From positions 897 to 12,890 of the forward strand of contig DJPP01000072.1 in assembly GCA_002438575.1 (NCBI GenBank): a DNA stretch of 11,994 bases. Reading direction: 5' to 3'. The notes beneath the pieces are model-generated. The model did no database searches and had not been told where the DNA came from. It was given only the letters and a program-made list of their open reading frames with translations. Position numbers and translations under genes: made by a program. Numbering within the stretch: the stretch's first letter is position 1; the number at the start of each line of letters is the position of its first letter. Origin of the DNA: Oscillospiraceae bacterium UBA6409 (GTDB lineage: Bacteria; Bacillota; Clostridia; Oscillospirales; Oscillospiraceae). Of this stretch, positions 1-9,235 are shown in pieces.

Positions 1-78
1 ATCGCTATGTACGTCGGTATGGCGCTGACCTCCGTCGCCGGCTCCGCCGTCGTCATCGGCAAGAAGAAGGAGTTCTAA
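1..78 (+). CDS. C-terminal fragment of a membrane- or wall-anchored protein
   Basis: Only the last 25 codons and the TAA stop (76-78) lie in the window. They read as a hydrophobic stretch rich in Ala, Val, Gly and Met, followed by a short positive tail ending in KKKEF. That pattern (about 18 apolar residues, then Lys-rich, then stop) is typical of the C-terminal anchor of Gram-positive surface proteins, including sortase substrates. The LPXTG-like motif would sit upstream of the window edge and cannot be checked. A plain C-terminal transmembrane anchor is the alternative. The gene ends 23 nt before a strong terminator, so it is the last gene of its unit. The function of the body of the protein is unknown. 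Confidence 0.7.
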   Translation: MAMYVGMALTSVAGSAVVIGKKKEF

Positions 79-101
79 TTTAGGCCCTTCCGTGCTTGAA
101 T

Positions 102-132
102 AAAAAAGACCGCCGCAAGGCGGTCTTTTTTT
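102..132 (+). terminator. Intrinsic terminator of the upstream gene
   Basis: A perfect 7-bp stem (GACCGCC at 108-114, GGCGGTC at 119-125) with a GCAA loop is followed by a run of eight T (126-132-ish) and preceded by six A. The A run makes it work in both orientations. It closes the unit whose last gene ends at 78. Confidence 0.93.
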
Positions 133-135
133 ACA

Positions 136-190
136 CCTCATCCGTCACGGCTTCGCCGCGCCACCTTCCCCTCGAGGGGAAGGCTTTTTG
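136..190. repeat. Paired palindrome, candidate dispersed intergenic repeat
   Basis: Two hairpins stand side by side. The first is CGGC/GCCG with a 3-nt loop (148-158). The second is a perfect 8-bp stem, CCTTCCCC (164-171) and GGGGAAGG (176-183), with a TCGA loop, followed by CTTTTT (184-189). The second could act as another terminator on the + strand. The composition and layout (CTCATCCG..., small GC hairpin, CCACCTTCCCC...GGGGAAGG) resemble REP-like intergenic repeats that I recall from Oscillospiraceae-type genomes. That link is from memory. Only one copy is in this window, so repetition cannot be shown here. Confidence 0.5.
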
Positions 191-224
191 TGTCCACCTA
201 AAAACTTTTGCGAAAAAAGAGGAT

Positions 225-252
225 TTGAGGAAGTTTTTTGGTATAGTATATT
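225..252 (+). promoter_or_regulatory. Candidate promoter of the dnaG-rpoD operon
   Basis: TTGAGG (225-230) and TATATT (247-252) are separated by 16 nt, inside an A/T-rich stretch that stands out from the G+C-rich surroundings. An overlapping TATAGT at 242-247 is an alternative -10 without a well-placed -35. The predicted start near 259 leaves a leader of about 40 nt before the GTG of dnaG. Confidence 0.5.
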
Positions 253-301
253 GTCAGATTTATTTTGCGCCGAGGTTCGGCGGGGGAAAGGAGGGCTTTT
301 C

Positions 302-2070
302 GTGCATTTCAGCGACCAGTTTCTGGACGAAGTGGTGGCGCGGAACGACATCGCGGATGTGGTATCCGGCTATGTGACGCTGACGCGCAAGGGCGGCAAC
401 CTGTTCGGTCTGTGCCCCTTTCACAACGAAAAAACGCCCTCGTTCTCCGTGGCTCCGGACAAACAGATCTATCACTGCTTCGGCTGCAAAAAGGGCGGCG
501 GCGTCATCAATTTTATTATGGAGATCGAGGGCCTGTCGTTCCCGGAGGCGGTGGAGTTCCTGGCCAAGCGGGCCAACATCCCGCTGCCGGCGGAGGACGA
601 GGCCCGCAGCAATGCCGACCGGCTGCGGCGGCGGGTGCTGGAGCTGAACCGCGCGGCGGCGCGGTGGTACTACGACCAGCTGCAGCTTCCCCAGGGGGCG
701 GCGGTGCAGGCGTATCTGGACAAGCGGCAGATACGGCGCGGCATCGCGGTGCGCTTCGGCATGGGCGCGTCGCTGGACCAGTGGGACGCGCTGCTCCGCG
801 CCATGACGGATAAGGGCTTCACCAAGCAGGAGCTGCTGGCCTCCGGGCTGGTGGTCAACGGGAAAAACGGCGGGCTGTACGATAAGTTCCGCAACCGGCT
901 GATGCTGCCGGTCATCGACGTGCGGGGCGACGTGGTGGGCTTTGGCAGCCGCGTGATCGACAAGTCGGAGCCGAAATACATGAACACCACCGAAACGGTG
1001 GCGTACAGCAAGCGCCGGGTGCTCTACGGCCTGAACCTGGCCAAAAAGACCAAGCGGCCCAACATGATCCTGTGCGAGGGCAACCTGGACGTGGTGACGC
1101 TGCATCAGGCGGGGTTCGACAACGCGGTGGCCTGCATGGGCACGGCGCTGACCCAGGAGCAGATACGCCTGCTGAGCCGCTTCACCAAAGAGCTGGTGCT
1201 GTGCTACGACAACGATGGCGCGGGCCAGATGGCCACGGACCGGGCGCTGGAGCTGCTGCAGAACAGCGAATTCACCGTGAAGGTCCTGCGTCTGCCGCAG
1301 CGGCTGGTGGACGGACATTATGTAAAGCAGGATGCCGATGACTTTATCAAGTATCAGGGCAGGGACGCCTTTGAGCAGCTGCTTTCCGGCAGCGCAAACG
1401 GCATAGAATTCACGATGTCTGAGATCGCGGCCAAGTATGACCTGAAGGACGACAAGGGTCGCATCGCGTATGCGGGGGAGATCGCAGAAACATTATGTAA
1501 ACTAAATGATCCCGTGGAACGGGAGGTCTATACCACCCGGGCCGCCGAGGCGGCGTCCCTGCCGGCGGAGGCCATGCGGATGGAGGTCCAGCGGGCCGCC
1601 AAGCGGGTACAGGCCAAGGCGAGGAAGGCGCAGGAGCGTCAGGAGATGAACCCGGTGTCGGCCCTGCAGCCCGCGGACCGCAGCATCCGCTATCAGAATG
1701 TACGCAGCGCGCTGGCGGAGGAGGGCGTGATCCGCCTGCTGATGCAGGACGAGAGCCTGTTTCCGCCGGAAATGCCGGTGCGGCCGGAGGAATTCTCTTC
1801 GCCGCTGCTGGGCCGCATTTACGGCGAGCTGTGGCAGCGGCGGGGGCACGCGAGCATGGCGGCGCTGGCCGCGGTGCTGACGCCGGAGGAGATGAACCAC
1901 CTGACGGCGCTGCTGCAAAAACCGGAATCCGCCGCCAACGCGCCGCAGGCGCTGGCGGATTACATACGCATCATTCGGGAGGAGTACACCAAGCGCACCG
2001 GCGGCATCGATCCGCTGGCGGCGGCGATGGAGACGTATAAAGACAAAAAAGGTTACGGAGGAAAGCGAAC

Positions 2071-2074
<4 letters not shown>
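302..2074 (+). CDS. dnaG: DNA primase DnaG
   Basis: Primase that makes RNA primers at the replication fork together with the DnaB-type helicase. The protein is 590 aa, normal for the family. The N-terminal CHC2 zinc finger is complete: Cys38, His41 (CPFH), Cys59 and Cys62. The primase core follows, with the family signature [10 protein letters not shown] and then the TOPRIM domain: Glu259 (CEGN) and Asp303/Asp305 (DNDGAG), the metal-binding acidic residues. The C-terminal roughly 150 residues fit the helicase-interaction domain. I chose the GTG at 302 because AAAGGAGGG (287-295) sits 6 nt upstream and the protein then begins at the usual place ([16 protein letters not shown]). The in-frame ATG at 188 would add 38 residues unlike any primase and lies upstream of the candidate promoter. 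The gene overlaps rpoD by ATGA, so the two are probably translationally coupled. Confidence 0.97.
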
Positions 2075-3408
<1,334 letters not shown>

Positions 3409-3415
3409 CCGGGCC

Positions 3416-4219
3416 ATGAAACGGGTGCTTTTGGCGTTTTTAGCGGCGCTGCTGCTGGCGCCGTCTCTATCCTGGGGCGATGACAGCCGGCGCTATGAAT
3501 TCCGCCTTACCGCCAACGGAGAGGAGACGCATTATGCCGCCGCCGGCGATACCGTAACGGTATCGCTTACCCTGTGCCGGACCACCGGCACAGGGCCGAT
3601 GTTCGCCATGCAGGACGAGATATGCTTCGATCCGGCCTTCTTCGCCTACCAGCCTGATGGTACACTGCTCCGCGAGGGCGTCGAGACGGCGCTGGTCACG
3701 CTGCGTGACGGCCGCCAGGCGCTCTACATGAATTACGTAGACTATGGCGGCGGCGCGGACTGGGCGGACGAGACGGTCGTCGGCTCCTTTCAGCTGAAGG
3801 TCCTGGCCGACGGCGGTGCGTCCACCATAACCAGCAGCCACTACCTGGTGTCCGCCGAGGACGGCATGGACCGCTATGCCGCCGCTGCCCGGGACGTCAC
3901 GGTGGTGGTGTCAGAGCAGTGCCGCGTGACCTTCCGAAGCAACGGCGGCAGCGACGTGGCGCCGGTGGAGGTGCCCCGCGGAACGCCCCTGGCGCCGCCG
4001 CAGGCGCCCACCCGCGCGGGCTATCGCTTTACCGGCTGGTGCAGCGACTACGACCTGACCAGCCTCTGGGATTTCAATGCGCCGGTCACGGCGGACATGA
4101 CGCTGTATGCCGCCTGGCAGCCCCTGCCGGCCTCCGCGCCCTCCGCCGGCCCGTGGCTTATCGCCGGTGCGTCCGTTTTGGCGCTGGCCGCCGCTTTGGT
4201 CCTCCGCCGCCGCAGATAG
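3416..4219 (+). CDS. Exported cohesin-like / InlB B-repeat protein with C-terminal anchor
   Basis: A 267-aa exported protein of unknown function. A clear signal peptide (residues 1-21, MKRVLLAFLAALLLAPSLSWG) leads into a beta-rich region (about 27-165). Its GDTVTVSLTL start and ...EICFDPAFFAY segment resemble cohesin-type domains, an uncertain assignment. Residues 170-236 form one Listeria-Bacteroides (InlB) B-repeat: VTFRSNGGS, a Pro-rich middle, AGYRFTGWCSD, then DMTLYAAW. A Pro/Ala/Ser spacer, a transmembrane segment (about 245-263) and RRRR at the end anchor it, with no LPXTG motif. It starts 7 nt after rpoD with no terminator between, so it is probably co-transcribed, which is odd company for a surface protein. 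No good Shine-Dalgarno precedes the ATG at 3416. Translation may depend on ribosomes finishing rpoD. A terminator follows it. Confidence 0.85.
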   Translation: MKRVLLAFLAALLLAPSLSWGDDSRRYEFRLTANGEETHYAAAGDTVTVSLTLCRTTGTGPMFAMQDEICFDPAFFAYQPDGTLLREGVETALVTLRDGRQALYMNYVDYGGGADWADETVVGSFQLKVLADGGASTITSSHYLVSAEDGMDRYAAAARDVTVVVSEQCRVTFRSNGGSDVAPVEVPRGTPLAPPQAPTRAGYRFTGWCSDYDLTSLWDFNAPVTADMTLYAAWQPLPASAPSAGPWLIAGASVLALAAALVLRRRR

Positions 4220-4237
4220 ATCACAAACAGGCAAAAC

Positions 4238-4266
4238 AAAACCGCCCGCCCGGGCGGTTTTATTTT
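4238..4266 (+). terminator. Intrinsic terminator of the dnaG-rpoD unit
   Basis: A stem of AAAACCGCCC (4238-4247) with GGGCGGTTTT (4252-4261) and a GCCC loop is followed by ATTTT. The A run on the 5' side would also allow use from the opposite strand. It lies 18 nt after the stop at 4219 and separates the housekeeping operon from the signalling operon. Confidence 0.9.
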
Positions 4267-4291
4267 GCCCTGCGCGGGTCAAAGCCGTTCA

Positions 4292-4319
4292 CCGGAAGCG
4301 CGCCGGGGCGTGCTTCCGG
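4292..4319. other. 12-bp inverted repeat between two transcription units
   Basis: CCGGAAGCGCGC (4292-4303) pairs with GCGTGCTTCCGG (4308-4319) around a CGGG loop, with one G-T pair. No T-run follows on either strand, so it is not a normal terminator. It sits 40 nt upstream of the -35 at 4359, and so outside the mRNA made from that promoter. It may be a protein-binding palindrome for the signalling operon or simply a 3' end structure of read-through RNA. Confidence 0.45.
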
Positions 4320-4358
4320 CAAAACAAGCGAAAAATTCGGCGTTTCAGGGGAAAGCCG

Positions 4359-4386
4359 TTGCAATACGGTGTTAAGATGCTATAAT
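4359..4386 (+). promoter_or_regulatory. Extended -10 promoter of the signalling operon
   Basis: A perfect -10 TATAAT (4381-4386) is preceded by the extended -10 dinucleotide TG (4378-4379). A fair -35 TTGCAA (4359-4364) lies 16 nt upstream. Start of transcription is expected near 4392-4394. This gives a short leader of about 27 nt to the ATG at 4420 and places the in-frame ATG at 4396 practically at the mRNA 5' end. Confidence 0.82.
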
Positions 4387-4419
4387 GAAGCTGGTATGAC
4401 AGGAACGGAGGTCTCAGCT

Positions 4420-6327
4420 ATGATCGAGAAGGAAGCCTTTATTGCGGCGCTGCTGCCGATCTGCGACACCGTATGTGAATATGACCGGATCCGGGGAAAG
4501 CTGCGGGTCCGGAAGACCGGTCTGGCCAGTGCGCTGGAGGACAAGTGGTACACCGTAGAGGAGCTGCGGGACATCTTTCGGGAGAACGGCGGTGTGTCGG
4601 CGGAGAAGAGCGTGTGGATGCGCTACCTCAGCAGCGACAACCTGCGGAGCTTTTTCTACGACAAGGAGCGAAACGAAAGCTTCCGCCTGCGGTTCCGGCA
4701 GGGCGGCGTGGGTTACCGGCAGTACGATATACGTATTGACCGGATCAACGACAATGTGCTGGTCATCTCCGGGCGGGACACCCAGGAGCAAGAGATAGAC
4801 GCGCTGACCGGCGCGCTGAGCCGCAACCATTACCAGCGGGATATGAGCAGCGAGATATACCGCGGCGGCGTGGCCCTGATCGACATGGATGACCTGAAAC
4901 TGTACAACGATATGTACGGCCATCAGGTGGGCGACAACGCGCTGCGGGCGCTGGCGGATACCATCCGCGAGGTCGTGGGCCACAGCGGCTCACTGGTGCG
5001 CTATGGCGGCGACGAGTTTTTGCTGCTGCTGCCGGGTGTGAAGCAGGCGGCCTTCACCACCGTGTTGGGAGATATTCAGCGGCGGCTGCGGGCGGTGAGC
5101 ATACCGGGCTGCGAGGGCGGCCAGCATACCACCATCAGCGTGGGCTGCGTCATGGCGCAGCAGGAGACGATCGCCCAGGCGGTGCAGCGGGCGGACCGGC
5201 TGATGTACCGGGCCAAGCGGAGAAAGGACACCGTGGTCACCGAGGATACCCCCACGGAAGGGGAGGAGGAGATCAAGCCGCGCCTTCTTGTGGTGGACGA
5301 CGCGGCCATGAACCGTGCGATGCTGCGGGAGATGCTGGCGGAGGATTTCAACGTGCTGGAGGCGGAGGACGGCCGGGAGTGCATGGCGCTGTTGGAGACC
5401 TATGGCACGGATATCTCGCTGGTGCTGCTGGACATGATCATGCCGGTGATGGACGGCCTGCAGGTGCTGGAGGAGATGAATAAGCGGGGGTTTATCGAGG
5501 ATATCCCGGTCATCATCATCACGGCAGACGGCTCGGAGGAGAAAGTGCGTCAGGCCTACGACATGGGCGTGGCGGACTATATTGAACGGCCCTTTGATGT
5601 GCGTATCGTGCGGCAGCGGGTGATGAATACCGTAAAGCTGTACGCGCGGCAGCGGCGGCTGGCGGTGGTGATGACGCAGCAGCTGCGGCGGCAGGAGCGC
5701 ACGATGGGCATCGTGGCGGATATCCTGTCGCGGGTGATGGGCTACCGCAACGGCGAGGGCGCGGACCATGGGCGGCACGTGGAGCAGATCACGCAGCGGC
5801 TGCTGGAGAGAATGCTGGAACGCACGGATAAGTACGGACTGACCCTGCAGGACTGCCGGCGGGCCGCCGCGGCGGCTATGTTCCACGATATCGGAAAGAT
5901 GGGTGTGCCGGATGCCCTGCTGCGAAAGCCCGGTCCTCTGACGCCGGAGGAGTTCGACGAGATCAAGAAGCATACCCTGATCGGCGAGGAGCTGATGCGG
6001 GGCATGAAGGAATTTGAGAGCGAACCGTTGGTAGAGACTGCGGCGGAGATATGCCGCTGGCACCACGAACGGGTGGACGGCCGGGGCTATCCCGACGGGC
6101 TGAAGGGCGACGAGATACCGATGACCGTGCAGGCGGTGAGCCTGGCGGACGCCTATGACGCGCTGGTGAGCCAGCGGGCGTACAAGCCGGCGTATACCCA
6201 TGCGGAGGCGCTGGCCATGATACGGCGGGGCGAGTGCGGCGCGTTCGATCCGCTGCTGGTGGACTGCCTGGAGGACATACAGGGTGCGCTGTGCCGTGAG
6301 GTATACGGCCTGAGAGGTAAGGAATGA
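4420..6327 (+). CDS. GGDEF-REC-HD-GYP c-di-GMP turnover protein
   Basis: A 635-aa cytoplasmic protein (no membrane segment) that should both make and degrade c-di-GMP under phosphorelay control. Residues 1-125 look like a degenerate PAS fold, ending in the linker ISGRDTQEQEIDALTGALSR. The GGDEF diguanylate cyclase domain (about 125-280) has DMDDLKLYNDMYGH and an intact GGDEF at 196-200. The inhibitory RxxD site is absent at its usual place (GHSG there), so product inhibition is not expected. The receiver domain (about 286-405) has VVDD near its start and phospho-acceptor Asp338 (LLDMIMP). The HD-GYP phosphodiesterase domain (about 420-620) has His489-Asp490 (FHDIGK) and HHERVDGRGYPDGL from 548. 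GGAGGT (4407-4412) lies 7 nt before the ATG at 4420, which decides the start over 4396. It overlaps the next gene by ATGA. The net direction of its activity cannot be read from sequence. Confidence 0.94.
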   Translation: MIEKEAFIAALLPICDTVCEYDRIRGKLRVRKTGLASALEDKWYTVEELRDIFRENGGVSAEKSVWMRYLSSDNLRSFFYDKERNESFRLRFRQGGVGYRQYDIRIDRINDNVLVISGRDTQEQEIDALTGALSRNHYQRDMSSEIYRGGVALIDMDDLKLYNDMYGHQVGDNALRALADTIREVVGHSGSLVRYGGDEFLLLLPGVKQAAFTTVLGDIQRRLRAVSIPGCEGGQHTTISVGCVMAQQETIAQAVQRADRLMYRAKRRKDTVVTEDTPTEGEEEIKPRLLVVDDAAMNRAMLREMLAEDFNVLEAEDGRECMALLETYGTDISLVLLDMIMPVMDGLQVLEEMNKRGFIEDIPVIIITADGSEEKVRQAYDMGVADYIERPFDVRIVRQRVMNTVKLYARQRRLAVVMTQQLRRQERTMGIVADILSRVMGYRNGEGADHGRHVEQITQRLLERMLERTDKYGLTLQDCRRAAAAAMFHDIGKMGVPDALLRKPGPLTPEEFDEIKKHTLIGEELMRGMKEFESEPLVETAAEICRWHHERVDGRGYPDGLKGDEIPMTVQAVSLADAYDALVSQRAYKPAYTHAEALAMIRRGECGAFDPLLVDCLEDIQGALCREVYGLRGKE

Positions 6328-7115
6328 ACAGGACAAAAAGGTTGCTGGCGCTGCTGGCAGCGCTGTGTTGTGCGGTACTGTGCGGCTGTGGGCAGCAGGA
6401 GACGGAAACGGAGGGACTGCCGGTGCTGGTCATTGGCAGCGACAATTATGAGCCGTATTTCTATTTGGATGAGGACGGCACCTTTGCGGGCATCGATGTG
6501 GAGATCGCCGCGGCGGCCTGCGAGCGCTTGGGGTGGACGCCGGACTTCCGGCAGATCTCCTGGCAGGAGAAGGACCAGCTGCTTGCGGACGGAGAGGTGG
6601 ACTGCCTGTGGGGCAGCTTCTCCATGACCGGGCGGGAGGATCGCTACAACTGGGCGGGACCGTATATGTACAGCCGGCAGGTGGTCGTCGTGCGGAGTGA
6701 CAGTGCAATCAATAGACTGGCCGACCTGAATGATACGCGTATTGCCGTGCAGATCGCCTCCAAGCCGGAGGAGCTGCTGCTGACCCATCAGGTGCCTGGC
6801 GTAGAGCAGGTGAAAAACGTGTACAGCTTTGTCAGCGTGAACGATGTGTTCGCCGCGCTGGATAAGGGCTACGTGGATGCCTGCGCCGGTCACGAGACGG
6901 CGTACCGCAGCTTTATGACCAGGCGTACTGGGCAGTATCGTGTGCTGGACCAGGAGCTGCTGCGGGTGAGCCTGGGCGTGGCCTTTTATCAGGAGGATAC
7001 CACCGGCCGCGCCGAGGCATTGAGCGATGTGCTGCGGGAGCTGAAGGAGGACGGCACCGTTGCCGGGATACTGGAACGGTACGGCGTGGACGCGCAGGCG
7101 GCGCTGGCGGAGTGA
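6324..7115 (+). CDS. Family 3 solute-binding lipoprotein, probable sensor partner
   Basis: A 263-aa extracellular solute-binding protein of the polar amino acid type (SBP_bac_3). The N-terminus is a lipoprotein signal with lipobox LCGC and lipid-modified Cys22, so the protein is tethered to the outer face of the membrane. The binding fold spans about 33-255. Features include SDNYEPYFYLDEDGTFAGIDVEI, the GEVDCLWGSFSMTGRED segment with Arg104 at the place that grips an amino acid carboxylate in the family, then NWAGPYMYSRQ, and a second-lobe GYVDACAGHE, where the family usually has an acidic residue for the amino group. That change hints at a different ligand. No ABC permease or ATPase accompanies it. 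It is overlapped by ATGA with the cyclase gene and followed 5 nt later by the histidine kinase. I therefore infer that it presents ligand to the kinase rather than feeding a transporter. Confidence 0.9.
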   Translation: MNRTKRLLALLAALCCAVLCGCGQQETETEGLPVLVIGSDNYEPYFYLDEDGTFAGIDVEIAAAACERLGWTPDFRQISWQEKDQLLADGEVDCLWGSFSMTGREDRYNWAGPYMYSRQVVVVRSDSAINRLADLNDTRIAVQIASKPEELLLTHQVPGVEQVKNVYSFVSVNDVFAALDKGYVDACAGHETAYRSFMTRRTGQYRVLDQELLRVSLGVAFYQEDTTGRAEALSDVLRELKEDGTVAGILERYGVDAQAALAE

Positions 7116-7120
7116 CGGCA

Positions 7121-9235
7121 ATGAGAAAAAAGAGACTATCCAACAAGACCATCTATATCGGCATAGCCGTCGTCGGACTGCTGGCGTTGCTGGGGGCGGC
7201 GCTGATCGGAGGGCACAGTGCCGTACATAACGCGCAGCGCACGGCGGAGCGCACGCTGCAATACCTGCGGGACCAGTGCATCAGCTACCGGGATATCATC
7301 GCCGCGGACCGGGTGAAGAGCCTGGTGCGGCTGACGGAGCAGGCGCAGGAGCTGACGGAGCGCGATAGACTGAAGGGGCAGGAGCGCAGCAACGAGTCGC
7401 TGGGCGAGTATGCACAGCAGCAGCGCATGAGCTGTGTGCTGGTGCTGAACGACGCGCTGGAGCCGGTGTATTCCTACGGCGTGGACGTGGACTGGAGCGA
7501 CCTGTACACCAGCGAGTCGGTCAGCAACGTCATGCAGTATCCGGAGAAGATATTTGCCCGGCGCTTGACGCGGGACGGCGTGGTGTACGATGTGGCCGCC
7601 GCTGCGCGGACGGCGGAACCGGGCATGGTGTTCTGCGTGCGGCGGCAGAGCGATGAGGTCATCGCGTCCTACCACGCATCCATCGAGAGCCTGCTGGCGG
7701 GGTATGAGACGCTGCTCAACGGGACGATCTATACCTATATCACCGATGGAGAGAAGGTCATCGGCAGCAGTGACGACGGCCAGTGGAACCTGCCGGCGGA
7801 CAGTGTGCCGCTGATCACGGCGCTGGAGCAGGCGGATAACGGCAGCCGCTTGACGAAGATAGACTGCGGCGGTACGTTTTTCGGTATGCGTGGGATGTAC
7901 CAGCAGTACAGCCTGTATGTGTTCCTGCCGTCGGATTATGTGTTCGCGCAGGCGCGGAATATGGTGGTATCCGCCTTCGGCGTGTACGCGCTGGCGGTGT
8001 TGGCGGTGGTACTGCTGCTGGTCAGGCTCGGCCAGGACCGCAAACGGCGGGAGCTGGCGTACCAGAGACAGCTGGAAAAAGAGGTGCAGCGTGCCACAGA
8101 GGCGGATCAGGCCAAGACGCACTTCCTTCGCAGCATGAGCCATGACATACGCACACCCATCAACATCATCATGGGTATGCTGGAGATCATCCGGCGGAAC
8201 CCGGAGGATGTGACGCTGGTGCAGTCCTGTCGGGAGAAGGCGGAGACCGCGGCGCGCTATCTGCTGGCGCTGGTAAACGACGTGCTGACGCTGAATCGCC
8301 CGAAGCAGGAGGTGCGGGGAAGGACGCCGTACTGCCTGACAAAAGAGCTGCACGAGCTGCTGGATATTTCGCGCGCCCAGGCGGAGAGTGCGGGCATTGC
8401 GCTGACGGTGACGGACCTGACGCTGGAGCATGAACGATTCACAGGCGACCCGCTGTATCTGCGGCAGATCTGCCAGAATATCATCGGCAATGCCATTAAG
8501 TACAATCACCCCGGCGGATGGGTACGCTGCGGCTTCCGTGAATTCCGCGGGGAGGACGGCGTATGCCGTCTGGAATTTGTATGCGAGGACAACGGCGTGG
8601 GCATGAGCGAGGCGTTCCAGCGCCATATGTTCGAGGCGTTTGCCCAGGAAAACAGCGATAAGGGCAGCCTTTCCGGCGGCGTGGGACTGGGCCTGGCCGT
8701 GGTAAAGAAGCTGGTGGACGAGAGAGACGGCACCATTCGGGTGGACAGTGCGCCCGGACAGGGAACGCGCTTCTGCGTGGTGCTGCCCATGATACCCAGT
8801 GAGGCCGAACCGGCCGCTGCGCTTCCCGACGCGGCGGCCTCCATCGCCGGACGGCGCTTGCTGGTGGCGGAGGACAACGAGCTGAACCGGGAGATCGCGG
8901 TGTACCTGCTGCAGGAGGCCGGCGCCCTGGTGGACCAGGCCGCCGACGGCAAGGAGGCGGTGGAGATGTTCGCCGCGTCGGCGCCCGGCACCTACGATGC
9001 GGTACTGATGGATGTGATGATGCCGGAGCTGGACGGCCTTTCCGCCACCCGCGCCATCCGCGGCATGGATAGGCCGGACGCCCGCCTGCCGATCATCGCC
9101 ATGACCGCCAACCTGTTTGACGAGGACGTGGCGGCCTGCCTGGAAGCGGGCATGGACGCGCATATCCCCAAGCCGTTGGAGGCCGGACAGATGATACGAA
9201 CGATCGCCCAGTGGCTGGAGAGGAAGAAACGATGA
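7121..9235 (+). CDS. Hybrid sensor histidine kinase (HisKA-HATPase-REC)
   Basis: A 704-aa membrane kinase. Transmembrane segment 1 (about 10-32) and segment 2 (about 281-303) enclose an extracytoplasmic sensor of about 248 residues whose size and layout fit a double CACHE-like domain, though I cannot assign it firmly. A short coiled linker leads to HisKA with phospho-acceptor His341 (MSHDIRTP). The ATPase domain has the N box with Asn457 (IIGNAIKYN), the G1 box with Asp490 (EDNGVGM), FEAFAQE and the G2 box (GGVGLGLAV). A receiver (about 577-700) has AEDN near its start, phospho-acceptor Asp631 (LMDVMMP), and later the conserved Thr and Lys (MTAN, PKP). All catalytic motifs are intact. I prefer the ATG at 7121, with GGAG at 7109-7112. 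A GTG at 7112 in the same frame, overlapping the previous stop, is the alternative (+3 residues). It overlaps the Hpt gene by ATGA. Confidence 0.95.
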   Translation: MRKKRLSNKTIYIGIAVVGLLALLGAALIGGHSAVHNAQRTAERTLQYLRDQCISYRDIIAADRVKSLVRLTEQAQELTERDRLKGQERSNESLGEYAQQQRMSCVLVLNDALEPVYSYGVDVDWSDLYTSESVSNVMQYPEKIFARRLTRDGVVYDVAAAARTAEPGMVFCVRRQSDEVIASYHASIESLLAGYETLLNGTIYTYITDGEKVIGSSDDGQWNLPADSVPLITALEQADNGSRLTKIDCGGTFFGMRGMYQQYSLYVFLPSDYVFAQARNMVVSAFGVYALAVLAVVLLLVRLGQDRKRRELAYQRQLEKEVQRATEADQAKTHFLRSMSHDIRTPINIIMGMLEIIRRNPEDVTLVQSCREKAETAARYLLALVNDVLTLNRPKQEVRGRTPYCLTKELHELLDISRAQAESAGIALTVTDLTLEHERFTGDPLYLRQICQNIIGNAIKYNHPGGWVRCGFREFRGEDGVCRLEFVCEDNGVGMSEAFQRHMFEAFAQENSDKGSLSGGVGLGLAVVKKLVDERDGTIRVDSAPGQGTRFCVVLPMIPSEAEPAAALPDAAASIAGRRLLVAEDNELNREIAVYLLQEAGALVDQAADGKEAVEMFAASAPGTYDAVLMDVMMPELDGLSATRAIRGMDRPDARLPIIAMTANLFDEDVAACLEAGMDAHIPKPLEAGQMIRTIAQWLERKKR

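Noticed and set aside
188..301. Longer dnaG start at the ATG at 188 (38 extra residues)
   Set aside because: The extra residues do not resemble primase, the start lies upstream of the candidate promoter at 225-252, and the GTG at 302 has an excellent ribosome site and the family's normal N-terminus.
3919..4419. Longer open frame upstream of the GGDEF gene
   Set aside because: It overlaps the InlB-repeat gene out of frame and runs through a terminator and a promoter. The ATG at 4420 has GGAGGT 7 nt upstream.
4396..4419. ATG at 4396 as start of the GGDEF gene
   Set aside because: It is at the predicted transcript 5' end with no room for a ribosome site, whereas 4420 has one.
4990..6336. 448-codon open frame on the - strand opposite the GGDEF/HD-GYP gene
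   Set aside because: His/Gln/Arg-rich shadow of a motif-complete gene, with no ribosome site or domain.
6324..7115. The binding lipoprotein as part of an amino acid ABC importer
   Set aside because: No permease or ATPase gene adjoins it. The only permease in the window (11536-11994) is a sugar CUT1 type in another operon.
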